Assembly (NCBI GenBank): GCA_021778315.1
Contig: JAJYCQ010000010.1
Span: forward strand, 1 to 47,609
Source: Acidobacteriota bacterium
Lineage (GTDB): Bacteria > Acidobacteriota > Terriglobia > Terriglobales > Acidobacteriaceae
Length of the DNA: 47,609 bases
Reading direction: 5' to 3'
This document shows positions 33,779 through 42,244 of this stretch, one piece after another. Both the position numbers and the translations under genes were made by a program. Under the pieces are notes generated by a model that had not been told where the DNA came from, searched no databases, and saw only the letters and a program-made list of their open reading frames with translations. How positions within the stretch are numbered: position 1 is the stretch's first letter; each line of letters opens with the position of its first letter.

Positions 33779-33826
33779 TTAGCGCGATGAAATCGTACTT
33801 GGAGTAGCAGAGATTTGGGGTTAGAA

Positions 33827-33840
33827 CTTCCGCACGGAAG
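33827..33840 (-). other. small hairpin right after the NusG-like gene
   Basis: CTTCC-GCAC-GGAAG lies 12 bp beyond the stop codon of the antiterminator gene, at the start of the leader to wza. There is no T-run. It may be a pause or attenuation structure on which the antiterminator acts; evidence is only the sequence symmetry. Confidence 0.3.
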
Positions 33841-33852
33841 ACTACCGAGGGG

Positions 33853-34380
33853 TTAGTGGGTGAGGCTCGCTTCGGAGAGCGACGTCACGTCTTCGACCCA
33901 GGATGGGTCAATGTGAACAGCAACCGAGCGATTCAGCATCTCGATGGACAGGACGAGGAGGGTCCTCTTCCTGGCTTGAACAACAGTTCCCCAAGTGCCG
34001 AGCAAGGGCCCTTGTTTGATCCGTACCAGAGAACCGGGTTTCAAATACGTCAGGGGCTCAACCTTGAGCGATGAGGCAGAGACTAGCTTGAGTTGTTCAA
34101 TCTCCCAATCGTCGATCTGAGCGGCTTGATTGCCGAAGCCGAGCAGCTTGAGGACGCCGGGGGTGGTGACCACCGGGCTACATACCTGGTCGGGAATCTC
34201 GCGAACGAAGACGTAGCCTGGAACTAAAGGAGCCTCACGGACTACGGTGCGGTCGCTCCATTGGCGCTCACTACGGTAGGTCGGGAGATAGGTTTCATAG
34301 CCGCGATCCTGAAGCATAGAAGAAACTAAGAATTCCGATCTGGAACGGACTTGAGCTGCCATCCAAGAAACGGATTCCAT
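33853..34380 (-). CDS. NusG-like (UpxY/RfaH-type) transcription antiterminator
   Basis: 175 residues, the size of the specialised NusG paralogues. The N-terminal NGN domain reads WMAAQVRSRSEFLVSSMLQDRGYETYLPTYR, followed by APLVPGYVFVRE and TTPGVLKLLGFG. The C-terminal KOW domain reads LKPGSLVRIKQGPLLGTWGTVVQARKRTLLVLSIEMLNRSVAVHI. UpxY-type proteins sit first in polysaccharide loci, bind RNA polymerase in the leader and prevent early termination of the long operon. That is exactly its position here: first gene, same strand, 166 bp before wza. Confidence 0.92.
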   Translation of the reverse strand: MESVSWMAAQVRSRSEFLVSSMLQDRGYETYLPTYRSERQWSDRTVVREAPLVPGYVFVREIPDQVCSPVVTTPGVLKLLGFGNQAAQIDDWEIEQLKLVSASSLKVEPLTYLKPGSLVRIKQGPLLGTWGTVVQARKRTLLVLSIEMLNRSVAVHIDPSWVEDVTSLSEASLTH

Positions 34381-34442
34381 TAGAAGCTCCTTTTGGGCAA
34401 AGCTGCCGCGGGTAGAGTCCCAAAACGGGAATCAATGGTTAC

Positions 34443-34462
34443 TAACTGTGTTCAGTCAGTTA
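34443..34462. promoter_or_regulatory. inverted repeat upstream of the antiterminator gene
   Basis: TAACTG (34443-34448) and CAGTTA (34457-34462) form an inverted repeat with an 8-bp centre, 63 bp upstream of the start of the NusG-like gene. The surrounding region (34381-34620) has no gene and contains a minus-strand TTGACT, but no good -10 at 17 bp. It is a possible operator for the operon. Confidence 0.3.
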
Positions 34463-34620
34463 AGCTATCCTGCAAGTATCGTAGACGAAAGTCAATACTT
34501 TTGTGCTGGTTTATTGGTCTAAGTGCATGGTAACTAAGGTAATACGCAGGGGTGCCTGTGTAGGAACGGCTGCCATGATTTCTTAGAGATTGTCAGGAAT
34601 CACTCAGGATTTAGGGGAAG

Positions 34621-37600
34621 CTATTGGATGACCTGGACGGTGCCGGGGCCGATGAGGGATTCGACTTGCTCTATAAAGGCGACGTCGGCGGCTACTTTGA
34701 GGCCCTGGGGTTCCAGGTCTACGGCGAACTGGTCGGGGTCTTCGAGGCGGAGCATGAGCTTGCCGGTGCCGGGGGAGGAGCGGAAGAGGGCGTCGAGTTT
34801 GGTGAGGAGTTCGGCGTCGGGGGAGCGGAGGGGGACGCGGATGCGGAGGGCGTCGGGGAGCTTTAGCTTGATGTCTTCGAGGGCCTGAATGCCGGTGACG
34901 GAGAGCTTGGGGGCGGCGTCTTCTTCGCCGCGGAGCGTGCCGCGGACGAGGACGGGGACGTCGATTTTTAATTTTTCTGCGAGCTTTTCATAGGCGGACG
35001 CGAAGGCGATGAGCTCGATTTTGCCGAAGGTGTCTTCGAGGGCGGCCTGGGCGTACATGTCGCCTCGTTTGGATTTGGCGACCTTGAGGCCTGTGATGAC
35101 TCCGGCGACCTGGATTTCGTTGGAGCTTTCTTCGCGGCGGCCGCGGTTGAAGACGGTGGGCTCGGGCTTCATCTCGCAGGCGGTGGCGGTGTCGACGACT
35201 TTGAGATTGCGGAGCTTGTCGCGGTACTTGTCGAGGGGATGGCCGGAGACGAAGAAGCCGAGGACGTCCTTTTCGTTCTGGAGGCGGAGGTGCTCGTCCC
35301 AGTCGGGGACGGCTGGGAGTGCTTCGTCGTTGGTGCTGGAGTTGGCGGGGCCGGGCTCGTTGAACATGCCGAAGAGGCCGTGCTGGCCGGAGGCAGTGTC
35401 GCGCTGAGACTTCTGGGCTCGCTCGATGGCTTTGTCGAGGGCGGCGAAGACGGCGGCGCGCGGGCCGAAGGCGTCGAGGGCTCCAGCCTTGCAGAGGCTT
35501 TCGAGGACTCGCTTGTTCATGAGGCGGAGATCGACTTTGTCGCAGAACTCCCAGAGGGATGCGAAGCCTTCCCTTCCCTGCTTCTGGAGCTCGGTTCTTG
35601 CGGCGAGGATGGAGTCGATGGCGTTGTGGCCGACGTTTTTGATGGCGGCGAGGCCGAAACGGATTTCGTCGCCCGTGGGGGTGAAGGTTGCGGCGGAGAC
35701 CTGGACGTCGGGAGGGACGACGGAGATGTTGATCTCGCGGCATTCGCCGATGTACTTGACGACGTTTTCGGGCTTGGAGGTTTCGGAGGTGAGGAGCGCG
35801 GCCATGAACTCGACGGGGTAGTGAGTCTTGAGCCAGGCGGTGTGATACGCGAGCAGCGAGTAGGCGGCCGAGTGGGACTTGTTGAAGCCGTAGCCGGCGA
35901 ACTTGGCCATCTGGTCGAAGATTTCTCCGGCCTGCGCCTTGGGGAACTTTCGCTCGGCGGCACCCTTGAGGAAGATCTCGCGCTGCTTCTCCATCTCGGC
36001 GGCGTCCTTCTTACCCATGGCGCGGCGGAGGAGGTCGGCGCCACCGAGCGAGTAGCCGCCGATGACGTTGGAGATCTGCATGACCTGTTCCTGGTAGACC
36101 ATGACGCCGAGGGTTTCTTTGAGGAGCGGCTCGAGTTCGGGGAGGGTGTATTCGATGAGGCTGGCGTCCCATTTGCGCTTGATGAAGTCGTCAATCATCG
36201 ACATCGGGCCGGGGCGGTAGAGGGCGTTGAGCGCGGTGAGGTGCTCGATGGAGCTGGGCTTGTAGCGGCGGAGGACGTCGCGCATTCCGCCGGACTCGAA
36301 CTGGAAGACGCCTGAAGTGAGAGCGCGGTGGAAGACCTTCTCGAAGGTCTCGAGATCGTCGAGTGGGATGAGCGAGAGGTCGACGATTTCGCCGCGGTTG
36401 GACTTGATGAGCTTGAGGCAGTCGTCGATGACGGTGAGGGTGGTGAGGCCGAGGAAGTCCATCTTCAGCAGGCCCATTTTTTCGACGGCCTTCATGTCGT
36501 AGCTGGTGACGATGGAGTCGTCTTTGGCGCGGGTGACGGGGACAAGCTCAGTTAATGGTTGAGGTGCGATGACGACACCGGCGGCGTGAACACCGGCTCC
36601 TCGGACGAGGCCTTCGAGGCGGAGAGCGGTGTCGATGAGCTCCTTGATTTTTGGATCCTCGTAGGCGGTGGCGAGGAGCGGGTTCTCTTTGAGGGCGTCG
36701 GAGATGGTCATGCCGACGGTGGTGGGGATGAGTTTGGCGATGCGGTCGACTTCGCCGTAGGGCATGTCGAGGGCGCGGCCGACGTCTTTGATGGCGGCCT
36801 TGGCGGCCATGGTGTTGAAGGTGATGATCTGTGCGACCTGGTCGTTGCCGTACTTCTCGCGAACGTACTCGATGACCTCAGCGCGGCGGTTCATGCAGAA
36901 GTCGATATCGATATCGGGCATGGAAATACGTTCGGGATTGAGGAAGCGCTCGAAGAGGAGATCGTTCTGGAGTGGATCGATGTCGGTGATCTCCATGACG
37001 TAGGCGACGAGCGAGCCTGCGGCTGAACCACGGCCGGGGCCGACGGGGATGTCGATGGATTTTGCGTAGCGGATGAAGTCCCACACGATCATGAAATAGC
37101 CGGGAAACTTCATCTGCTTGATGCAGTCGATTTCGCGGTTGAGGCGGGCTTCGTAGTCGGCGAGGGACTTGCGGAGTTTGCCGGTGTCCTCAAGGTGCTT
37201 GATGGCGGTGTCGCGGCGGTGACGCCAGCCGGCGCGGCAGACCTGCTCGAAGTATTCGTCGAGGTCCATGCCGTCGGGGCAGTCGAATTTGGGGAAGGGA
37301 TTTTTTACTTTGGTGAGCTCGAGATTGCAGCGCTCGGGAAACTGCATGGTGCGGGTGCAGACCTCGGGAGCGTGGGCGAAGAGTCGGTGCATCTCTTCGG
37401 CGGACTTGATGTAGAACTCCTGGGTGTCGAATTTGAAACGCTTGGGGTCGTTCATGGACCCGGCGGTCTGGACGCAGAGGAGGACCTCGTGGGCGCGGGA
37501 ATCTTCGTCCTCGATGTAGTGGGAGTCGTTGGTGGCGATGAGGGGGATGTCGAGGTCGCGTTCGAGCTTGAACATGGCCTCGGTGACGGCCTTGTCGGGG

Positions 37601-38148
37601 GCGAGGCCGTGGTCCTGAATTTCGAGGAAGAAGTTGCCTCGGCCGAACATGGTTTCGAAGTCGCCGGCGGACTTTTTGGCGAGGTCGTAGCTGCCCTGCA
37701 TGATGTGCTGCGAGACCTCTCCGGCGAGGCAGCCGGAGAAGCCGATGAGGCCTTCGGTGTGGGCGGCGAGGAAGTTTTTGCTGACGCGGGGCTTCTTGTA
37801 GAAGCCGTGCAGCGCGGCCTCGGAGGTGAGGCGGACGAGATTGCGGTAGCCGGCTTCGTTTTCGGCGAGGAGGAGGAGGTGGTTGTACTTGGAGTCGGGG
37901 TCGGCGTGCTCGCGGAGGTGGGATTCTTCCTTGCAGACGTAGAGCTCGCAGCCGAGGATGGGCTTGAGGTTCTTCTTCTTCATGGCGTCGAAGAAATGGA
38001 CGGCGCCGTAGATGTTGCCGTGGTCGGTGATGGCGGCGGAGGTTTGGCCGATTTTGGTGAGGTGCTTGGCGAGCTTGTCGACGTCGCAGGCACCGTCGAG
38101 GAGGGAGTAATCGGTGTGGAGGTGGAGGTGCGTGAACTCAGCGGCCAT
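34621..38148 (-). CDS. dnaE: DNA polymerase III subunit alpha
   Basis: 1175 residues, close to E. coli DnaE (1160). The N-terminal PHP domain starts FTHLHLHTDYSLLDGACDVDKLAKHL with the metal-binding HxH pattern kept. The C-family catalytic palm has GPGRGSAAGSLVAYVMEITDIDPL and the aspartate motif PDIDIDF, and GYGFNKSHSAAYSLLAYHTAWLK follows in the fingers. The C-terminal third has the beta-clamp-interaction and OB-fold regions (IQVAGVITGLKVAKSKRGDMYAQAALED). It is the replicative polymerase core. It has its own upstream gap and is followed by the 240-bp region before the antiterminator gene. Confidence 0.97.
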   Translation of the reverse strand: MAAEFTHLHLHTDYSLLDGACDVDKLAKHLTKIGQTSAAITDHGNIYGAVHFFDAMKKKNLKPILGCELYVCKEESHLREHADPDSKYNHLLLLAENEAGYRNLVRLTSEAALHGFYKKPRVSKNFLAAHTEGLIGFSGCLAGEVSQHIMQGSYDLAKKSAGDFETMFGRGNFFLEIQDHGLAPDKAVTEAMFKLERDLDIPLIATNDSHYIEDEDSRAHEVLLCVQTAGSMNDPKRFKFDTQEFYIKSAEEMHRLFAHAPEVCTRTMQFPERCNLELTKVKNPFPKFDCPDGMDLDEYFEQVCRAGWRHRRDTAIKHLEDTGKLRKSLADYEARLNREIDCIKQMKFPGYFMIVWDFIRYAKSIDIPVGPGRGSAAGSLVAYVMEITDIDPLQNDLLFERFLNPERISMPDIDIDFCMNRRAEVIEYVREKYGNDQVAQIITFNTMAAKAAIKDVGRALDMPYGEVDRIAKLIPTTVGMTISDALKENPLLATAYEDPKIKELIDTALRLEGLVRGAGVHAAGVVIAPQPLTELVPVTRAKDDSIVTSYDMKAVEKMGLLKMDFLGLTTLTVIDDCLKLIKSNRGEIVDLSLIPLDDLETFEKVFHRALTSGVFQFESGGMRDVLRRYKPSSIEHLTALNALYRPGPMSMIDDFIKRKWDASLIEYTLPELEPLLKETLGVMVYQEQVMQISNVIGGYSLGGADLLRRAMGKKDAAEMEKQREIFLKGAAERKFPKAQAGEIFDQMAKFAGYGFNKSHSAAYSLLAYHTAWLKTHYPVEFMAALLTSETSKPENVVKYIGECREINISVVPPDVQVSAATFTPTGDEIRFGLAAIKNVGHNAIDSILAARTELQKQGREGFASLWEFCDKVDLRLMNKRVLESLCKAGALDAFGPRAAVFAALDKAIERAQKSQRDTASGQHGLFGMFNEPGPANSSTNDEALPAVPDWDEHLRLQNEKDVLGFFVSGHPLDKYRDKLRNLKVVDTATACEMKPEPTVFNRGRREESSNEIQVAGVITGLKVAKSKRGDMYAQAALEDTFGKIELIAFASAYEKLAEKLKIDVPVLVRGTLRGEEDAAPKLSVTGIQALEDIKLKLPDALRIRVPLRSPDAELLTKLDALFRSSPGTGKLMLRLEDPDQFAVDLEPQGLKVAADVAFIEQVESLIGPGTVQVIQ

Positions 38149-38271
38149 AAGGGTAGTTTAGGCCTTGGGAGGTTGCGGAAAACATGGCAGAAAGGAGCGC
38201 TTGGGGAGCGCTCCGCTGGCGCTTGGAATTTGGGTGTTCGCCTTGGAAATGGGGCGTGTAGAATTCCGGCC

Positions 38272-38655
38272 ATGGGATTTTTTGTGTTCGATGCGATTGG
38301 GCGGATGGTGCGGGGACGGCGGCGGCGGGAGCGGCTGAAGATTGCGGCGGGATGGCCTATGGCGGCGGCGAAGTTGCTGGTGTCGAAGCTGGTGATGAAG
38401 GATGATCTGGCCGGGGGGTTGGACGTGCAGGATACGCAGGTCGAGGTGCCGTACTACTTCAGCATTGCGGAGGGGTTTTATGGTGGGTTTGTGCGGAGTG
38501 TGCCGTGTACTGATTCCGAGGGGCGGCGGATTCAGCGGGCGTTGGACGAGGGGATGCCGGTGAACGTGCGGTATAACCCGGCGAATCCGGATGAGGGGTG
38601 TGTGCTGGCTACGGATAATGAGGGCGCGCTGCCGTTTACGATCTGGTCGAATTAG
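38272..38655 (+). CDS. DUF3592-like hypothetical protein
   Basis: 127 residues from the ATG at 38272, divergent from dnaE. A short basic segment (RMVRGRRRRERLK) follows the N-terminus. The C-terminal half reads EVPYYFSIAEGFYGGFVRSVPC, then EGMPVNVRYNPANPDEGCVLA, the pattern of DUF3592 domains (a beta-sandwich ending in 'V.Y.P.NP....L'). There is no obvious membrane helix. Its last 20 bp overlap the convergent mpl gene. The much longer frame upstream, antisense to dnaE, is not a gene. Confidence 0.65.
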   Translation: MGFFVFDAIGRMVRGRRRRERLKIAAGWPMAAAKLLVSKLVMKDDLAGGLDVQDTQVEVPYYFSIAEGFYGGFVRSVPCTDSEGRRIQRALDEGMPVNVRYNPANPDEGCVLATDNEGALPFTIWSN

Positions 38656-40069
38656 CGAGGGCGGCGGGGAGTTTTTCGTAGATGTTGCCGAAGCCTCCGT
38701 TGGAGAGGATGGCGATGATGTCGCCGGGCAACATGCGGGGGGCGGACTGGGCTACGATGGTGTCGGCGTCGGCGAGGAGGATGGCGGGGATGTTGCGGGC
38801 GTTGAGGGCGTCGATGACGTGTGCGGGGTCGAGGCGTTCAAGCGGGGGGATGGCTTCCGATTTGAAGACGGCGGCGAGGACGACTTCGTCGGCTAAGGCG
38901 AGGGAGTCGACTAGTTCGCGCTCGAAGACGTTGCGGCGGAGGGTGTTAGAGCGGGGCTCGAGGACGGCCCAGAGGCGGCGACCGGGGTAGGCGGAGCGGA
39001 GGGCGCGGAGGGTTTCGCGGATGGCGGTGGGGTGGTGGGCGAAGTCGTCGATGAGGGTGATGCCGCGGACTTCGGCGCGGACTTCGAGGCGGCGCTTGAC
39101 GGACTTGAAGGTGGCGAGAGCTTCGATGATGGCGGCGGCGGGAATTCCCTGCCCGGCGGCGAGGGCGGCGGCGGCGGTGGCGTTGAGGGCGTTGTGCTCG
39201 CCGGCCATGGGGAGGGTGAGGTGGGCGAAGATTTGGCCGTCGCGGAGGAGGGTCCACGTGGTGGCGGAACCTTGTTGGTGGAGGTCGGTGGCCTGCCATG
39301 TGGAGGCGGGGTCGAAGCCGTAGCGCTCGGCCTTGCAGAAGGCTTTGGCGATGCATTCGGTGACGTTGGGGCTGCCGTCGAAGGCGATGAGGCGACCTCG
39401 CTGGGGGATGAGGTTGACCATGCGCTTGAAGGCGGTTTTGACGGCGGCGAGGTCGGCGTAGATGTCGGCGTGGTCGAACTCGACGTGGGTGAGGATGGCG
39501 ACGTCGGGAAAGTAGTGGAGGAACTTGGGGCCCTTGTCGAAGAAGGCGGTGTCGTACTCGTCGCCTTCGAGGATGAAGGTGCGGGAGGAGGGGTGGACGC
39601 GGAAACTGGTCGCGAAGTTTTCGGCTACTCCTCCGATGAGGAAGGAGGGGGTGAAGCGGGGATCGGTGCGGGAGGCTACTTCGTAGATCCAGGCGAGCAT
39701 GCTGGTGGTGGTGGTCTTGCCGTGGGTTCCGCAGACGATGAGGCGCTCGCGGTTGGCGAGGAATTCGTCGTGGATGAGGGCGGCCATGGAGGTCATGGGG
39801 ATGCGCTGGTCGAGGACTATTTCGAGCTCGGGGTTGCCGCGTGAGATGGCGTTGCCGACGACTACGAGGTCGGGCGTGGGCGAGAGATTGGTGGGGCTGA
39901 AGGGCTCGAGGATGGGAATGCCCATGGCGCGGAGTTGGTCGGACATGGGGGGGTACGCTGCGGTATCAGAGCCGGTGACGTTGTGGCCCTGGGCGCGGAG
40001 CATTCCGGCGAGCGAGGCCATCGCGGTGCCGCAGATGCCGATGAGATGGATGTGTTTTGGGTGTGTCAT
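38636..40069 (-). CDS. mpl: UDP-MurNAc:L-Ala-gamma-D-Glu-meso-DAP ligase (murein peptide ligase)
   Basis: 477 residues from the ATG at 40069. A MurC-like nucleotide fold (HIHLIGICGTAMASLAGMLRAQGHNVTGSD) is followed by the ATP-binding P-loop VCGTHGKTTTTSMLAWI and the block FLIGGVAENFATSF, with DEYDTAFFDKGPKFLHY typical of Mpl as opposed to MurC. It attaches tripeptide recovered from old murein directly to UDP-MurNAc. The start follows the upstream gene by one base. ldcA and dapF lie just upstream, so recycling enzymes cluster here. Confidence 0.92.
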   Translation of the reverse strand: MTHPKHIHLIGICGTAMASLAGMLRAQGHNVTGSDTAAYPPMSDQLRAMGIPILEPFSPTNLSPTPDLVVVGNAISRGNPELEIVLDQRIPMTSMAALIHDEFLANRERLIVCGTHGKTTTTSMLAWIYEVASRTDPRFTPSFLIGGVAENFATSFRVHPSSRTFILEGDEYDTAFFDKGPKFLHYFPDVAILTHVEFDHADIYADLAAVKTAFKRMVNLIPQRGRLIAFDGSPNVTECIAKAFCKAERYGFDPASTWQATDLHQQGSATTWTLLRDGQIFAHLTLPMAGEHNALNATAAAALAAGQGIPAAAIIEALATFKSVKRRLEVRAEVRGITLIDDFAHHPTAIRETLRALRSAYPGRRLWAVLEPRSNTLRRNVFERELVDSLALADEVVLAAVFKSEAIPPLERLDPAHVIDALNARNIPAILLADADTIVAQSAPRMLPGDIIAILSNGGFGNIYEKLPAALANSTRS

Positions 40070-40070
40070 T

Positions 40071-40511
40071 TTATGGTTGTTTGCTCGGGTAATCGCTTTT
40101 GTGGTCATGTTCTTTGGAGCGGATGGACTTAGGGCCAAACATGAGATTTCGGAAAATAACCAAGATGAATATTTCAACAGCTGCCAGCATTAGCCACTGT
40201 ATTCCTGAAATCGGCCTTCCTGAATGGAACAACAAAGTGCATACAAGCAAGTGAATCGATAAACCCGCTGCGCAGAGTGTCCAGAACGGCTTTCTCTTCC
40301 AGAAGTGTTTATTCACAAAAATAAACTGGCCAAATACAGCAGCCGTGACTAGCACCATCCAGACCCAATACATAATTTGTGATTCGGGCACACCTCGGAG
40401 GGCCGCCACGACAACAGGCGTGATCGCGGCGAAACTAATCAACGTGTAAGAGATAAAATCACTAACGCGCCGATGGCCCGCGGCGCGGCTATATTCCTTG
40501 ATCATAGACAT
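40071..40511 (-). CDS. hypothetical four-helix membrane protein with atypical base composition
   Basis: 146 residues with about four hydrophobic helices (FISYTLISFAAITPVVVAAL, YWVWMVLVTAAVFGQFIFV, FWTLCAAGLSIHLLVCTLLF, WLMLAAVEIFILVIF) and polar, basic ends. I recognise no family. The DNA is visibly richer in A+T, with codons unlike those of its neighbours, suggesting a recently gained gene. It is wedged between ldcA (stop 8 bp before its start) and mpl (1 bp after its stop), so it is likely co-transcribed with them. Confidence 0.75.
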   Translation of the reverse strand: MSMIKEYSRAAGHRRVSDFISYTLISFAAITPVVVAALRGVPESQIMYWVWMVLVTAAVFGQFIFVNKHFWKRKPFWTLCAAGLSIHLLVCTLLFHSGRPISGIQWLMLAAVEIFILVIFRNLMFGPKSIRSKEHDHKSDYPSKQP

Positions 40512-40518
40512 TGCCCAT

Positions 40519-41439
40519 TTAAGCTGACTCGATACTGCTAAGGGTGTCGTTGTTCATTGTGACCCAGGTGCCGAGGGGGAGGGAGCGGTTGTGGTGGGTG
40601 ACGTGGCCGGACTGGAGGCCGAGGGCGATGGGGCCGGTGAAGTCGGCGAGGGCGTGGAGGCAGGCGGCTTCGAGGAGGGGGAGCTCGGAGGGGGTGATGT
40701 TGGCGGTGGTGTCTCCGAAGACGATGCCTCGGACGTTGCGAAGGAGGCCGGCGAAGAGGAGGTGCTGGAGCATGCGGTCCCACTGGTAGGGCTTGGTGTT
40801 GATGTCTTCGAGGAAGAGGATGGTGGGCTCGGTGAGGGTGAGGGCGAAGGGGGTGCCGAGGGCTTCGGTGAGGAGGGAGAGGCAGCCGCCGAGGAGACGG
40901 CCTTCGGCGTGGCCGGGCTTGAGGGTGCGGAGGCCGTCGGTCGCAGAGACAGTCCAGGGACTGTCTCCGTGTAATGCGGCGCGCCAGGTGCGGTCGTCTA
41001 CTCCTTCGGGATTGGACCAGTCGGCGGCGACCATGGGGGCGTAGTAGGTGGGGAGGCGGCACTGGTTCCAGAGCCAGGCGTGGAGCGAGGTGTGGTCGCT
41101 GTAGCCGACGAAGACCTTGGGGTTGGCGCGGACGAGATCGGCGCTGAGGAGGGGGAGGAGTTCGGCGGAGCCCCAGCCTCCGCGGGTGCAGAGAATGCCG
41201 TCGATGGTGGGGTCGGCGAAGGCGGCGTGGAGGTCGGCGATGCGGTGGGCGGCGGTTCCGGCGTAATAGAGGGGGCCGCGATCGAGGGCGTGGGGCATGA
41301 CGATGGGATCGTAGCCGTAGGCTTCGAGCGCGGCGCGGCCTTGGGCTACTAATTCTGGTTTTGCGGCGGAGGCGGGAGAGACGATGGCTACGCGGCTTCC
41401 CTGCTGGAGTTTGGGAGCGCGGATGGGAGTTTCAGGCAA
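40519..41439 (-). CDS. ldcA: murein tetrapeptide LD-carboxypeptidase (peptidase S66)
   Basis: 306 residues. The start is taken as the TTG at 41439, overlapping the dapF stop by 8 bp with GCGAGG just upstream; no ATG gives a full-length protein. The block RVAIVSPAS opens the protein, LCTRGGWGSAELLPLL follows, and FVGYSDHTSLHAWL carries the nucleophilic Ser of the S66 family. FLEDINTKPYQWDRML (catalytic Glu) and LGLQSGHV.H (catalytic His) complete the triad. It removes the terminal D-Ala from murein tetrapeptides, providing the tripeptide that Mpl uses. Confidence 0.92.
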   Translation of the reverse strand: MPETPIRAPKLQQGSRVAIVSPASAAKPELVAQGRAALEAYGYDPIVMPHALDRGPLYYAGTAAHRIADLHAAFADPTIDGILCTRGGWGSAELLPLLSADLVRANPKVFVGYSDHTSLHAWLWNQCRLPTYYAPMVAADWSNPEGVDDRTWRAALHGDSPWTVSATDGLRTLKPGHAEGRLLGGCLSLLTEALGTPFALTLTEPTILFLEDINTKPYQWDRMLQHLLFAGLLRNVRGIVFGDTTANITPSELPLLEAACLHALADFTGPIALGLQSGHVTHHNRSLPLGTWVTMNNDTLSSIESA

Positions 41440-42244
41440 AGTCGACCTCGCCGGTGCAGATGATTTCGGCGGGGCCGGTGAGGAACATTTCGCTGTCGTT
41501 GGTGGGCCAGACGACTTGCTGGGTTCCTCCCTGGGCGATGGCGGAGAGCTCGCGTGCGGTGTTGCGGAGGACCATGGAGGCGGCGGACGAAGCGCAGGTT
41601 CCGGTGCCGCTGGAGGTGGTGGGACCGCAGCCTCGCTCGAAGATGCGGAAGGCGATTTCAGTGGGGCTGAGGACGCGGACGAACTCGACGTTGGTGCCGA
41701 AGGGAAAGAGCGGGTCGGTGGCGATCTTTGCGCCGAGGGCCTGCCAGCTGAGGCCGTGGCTGCTGAAGTCTTCATGGTCGGTGAAGACGACGAAGTGGGG
41801 GTTGCCTACGTTGACCATGGCGCCGGAGATGGGGGTGGTGATGCCGGAGATTTCGATGGTGCGGGGCATGACGCGAGGGATGCCCATGCCGGATTTGATC
41901 CAGTAGTCGGGGCCGTCGCGGCGGATCAGGCGGCAGGTGCGGAGGCCACCGTGGGTTCCGAGGGCGACCTGCTGGAGGCCTTCGGATGCGGCGAGCCAGG
42001 CGGCGACGCAGCGGGTGCCGTTGCCGCTGAGTTCGGCTTCGGAGCCGTCGGCGTTGAAGAGGCGGAGGAACAACTCGCCGTTGGGGCGGCGTTGTAAAAA
42101 CTCGATGCCGTCTGCGCCGATGCCTGTGTTGCGGTTGCAGAGCTTGCGGGCGAGGGCGACGTGTTTGTTGTGGGCGAGGGTCTCTTCGATGATGAGGAAG
42201 TCGTTGCCGCAGGCGTGGGCTTTCACAAAGGGGATGCGGCTCAT
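41432..42244 (-). CDS. dapF: diaminopimelate epimerase
   Basis: 270 residues, the normal DapF length. The N-terminal PFVKAHACGNDFLIIEE is characteristic. The two catalytic cysteines are present in their usual settings, GNGTRCVAAW and SSGTGTCASSAA. It converts LL- to meso-diaminopimelate, the cross-linking residue of peptidoglycan and precursor of lysine. Its ATG overlaps the MgtC-family stop as ATGA, and its end overlaps ldcA by 8 bp, so the three genes share a transcript. Confidence 0.96.
   Translation of the reverse strand: MSRIPFVKAHACGNDFLIIEETLAHNKHVALARKLCNRNTGIGADGIEFLQRRPNGELFLRLFNADGSEAELSGNGTRCVAAWLAASEGLQQVALGTHGGLRTCRLIRRDGPDYWIKSGMGIPRVMPRTIEISGITTPISGAMVNVGNPHFVVFTDHEDFSSHGLSWQALGAKIATDPLFPFGTNVEFVRVLSPTEIAFRIFERGCGPTTSSGTGTCASSAASMVLRNTARELSAIAQGGTQQVVWPTNDSEMFLTGPAEIICTGEVDFA

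Noticed and set aside
34480..34520. Sigma-70 promoter (minus-strand TTGACT) for the antiterminator gene
   Set aside because: No acceptable -10 hexamer at 16-18 bp, so not called as a promoter.
37195..38271. Long plus-strand frame opposite the 5' part of dnaE, joined to the DUF3592-like gene
   Set aside because: It is Gly/Glu/Val-rich antisense translation of a high-G+C gene; only the part from 38272 is protein-like.
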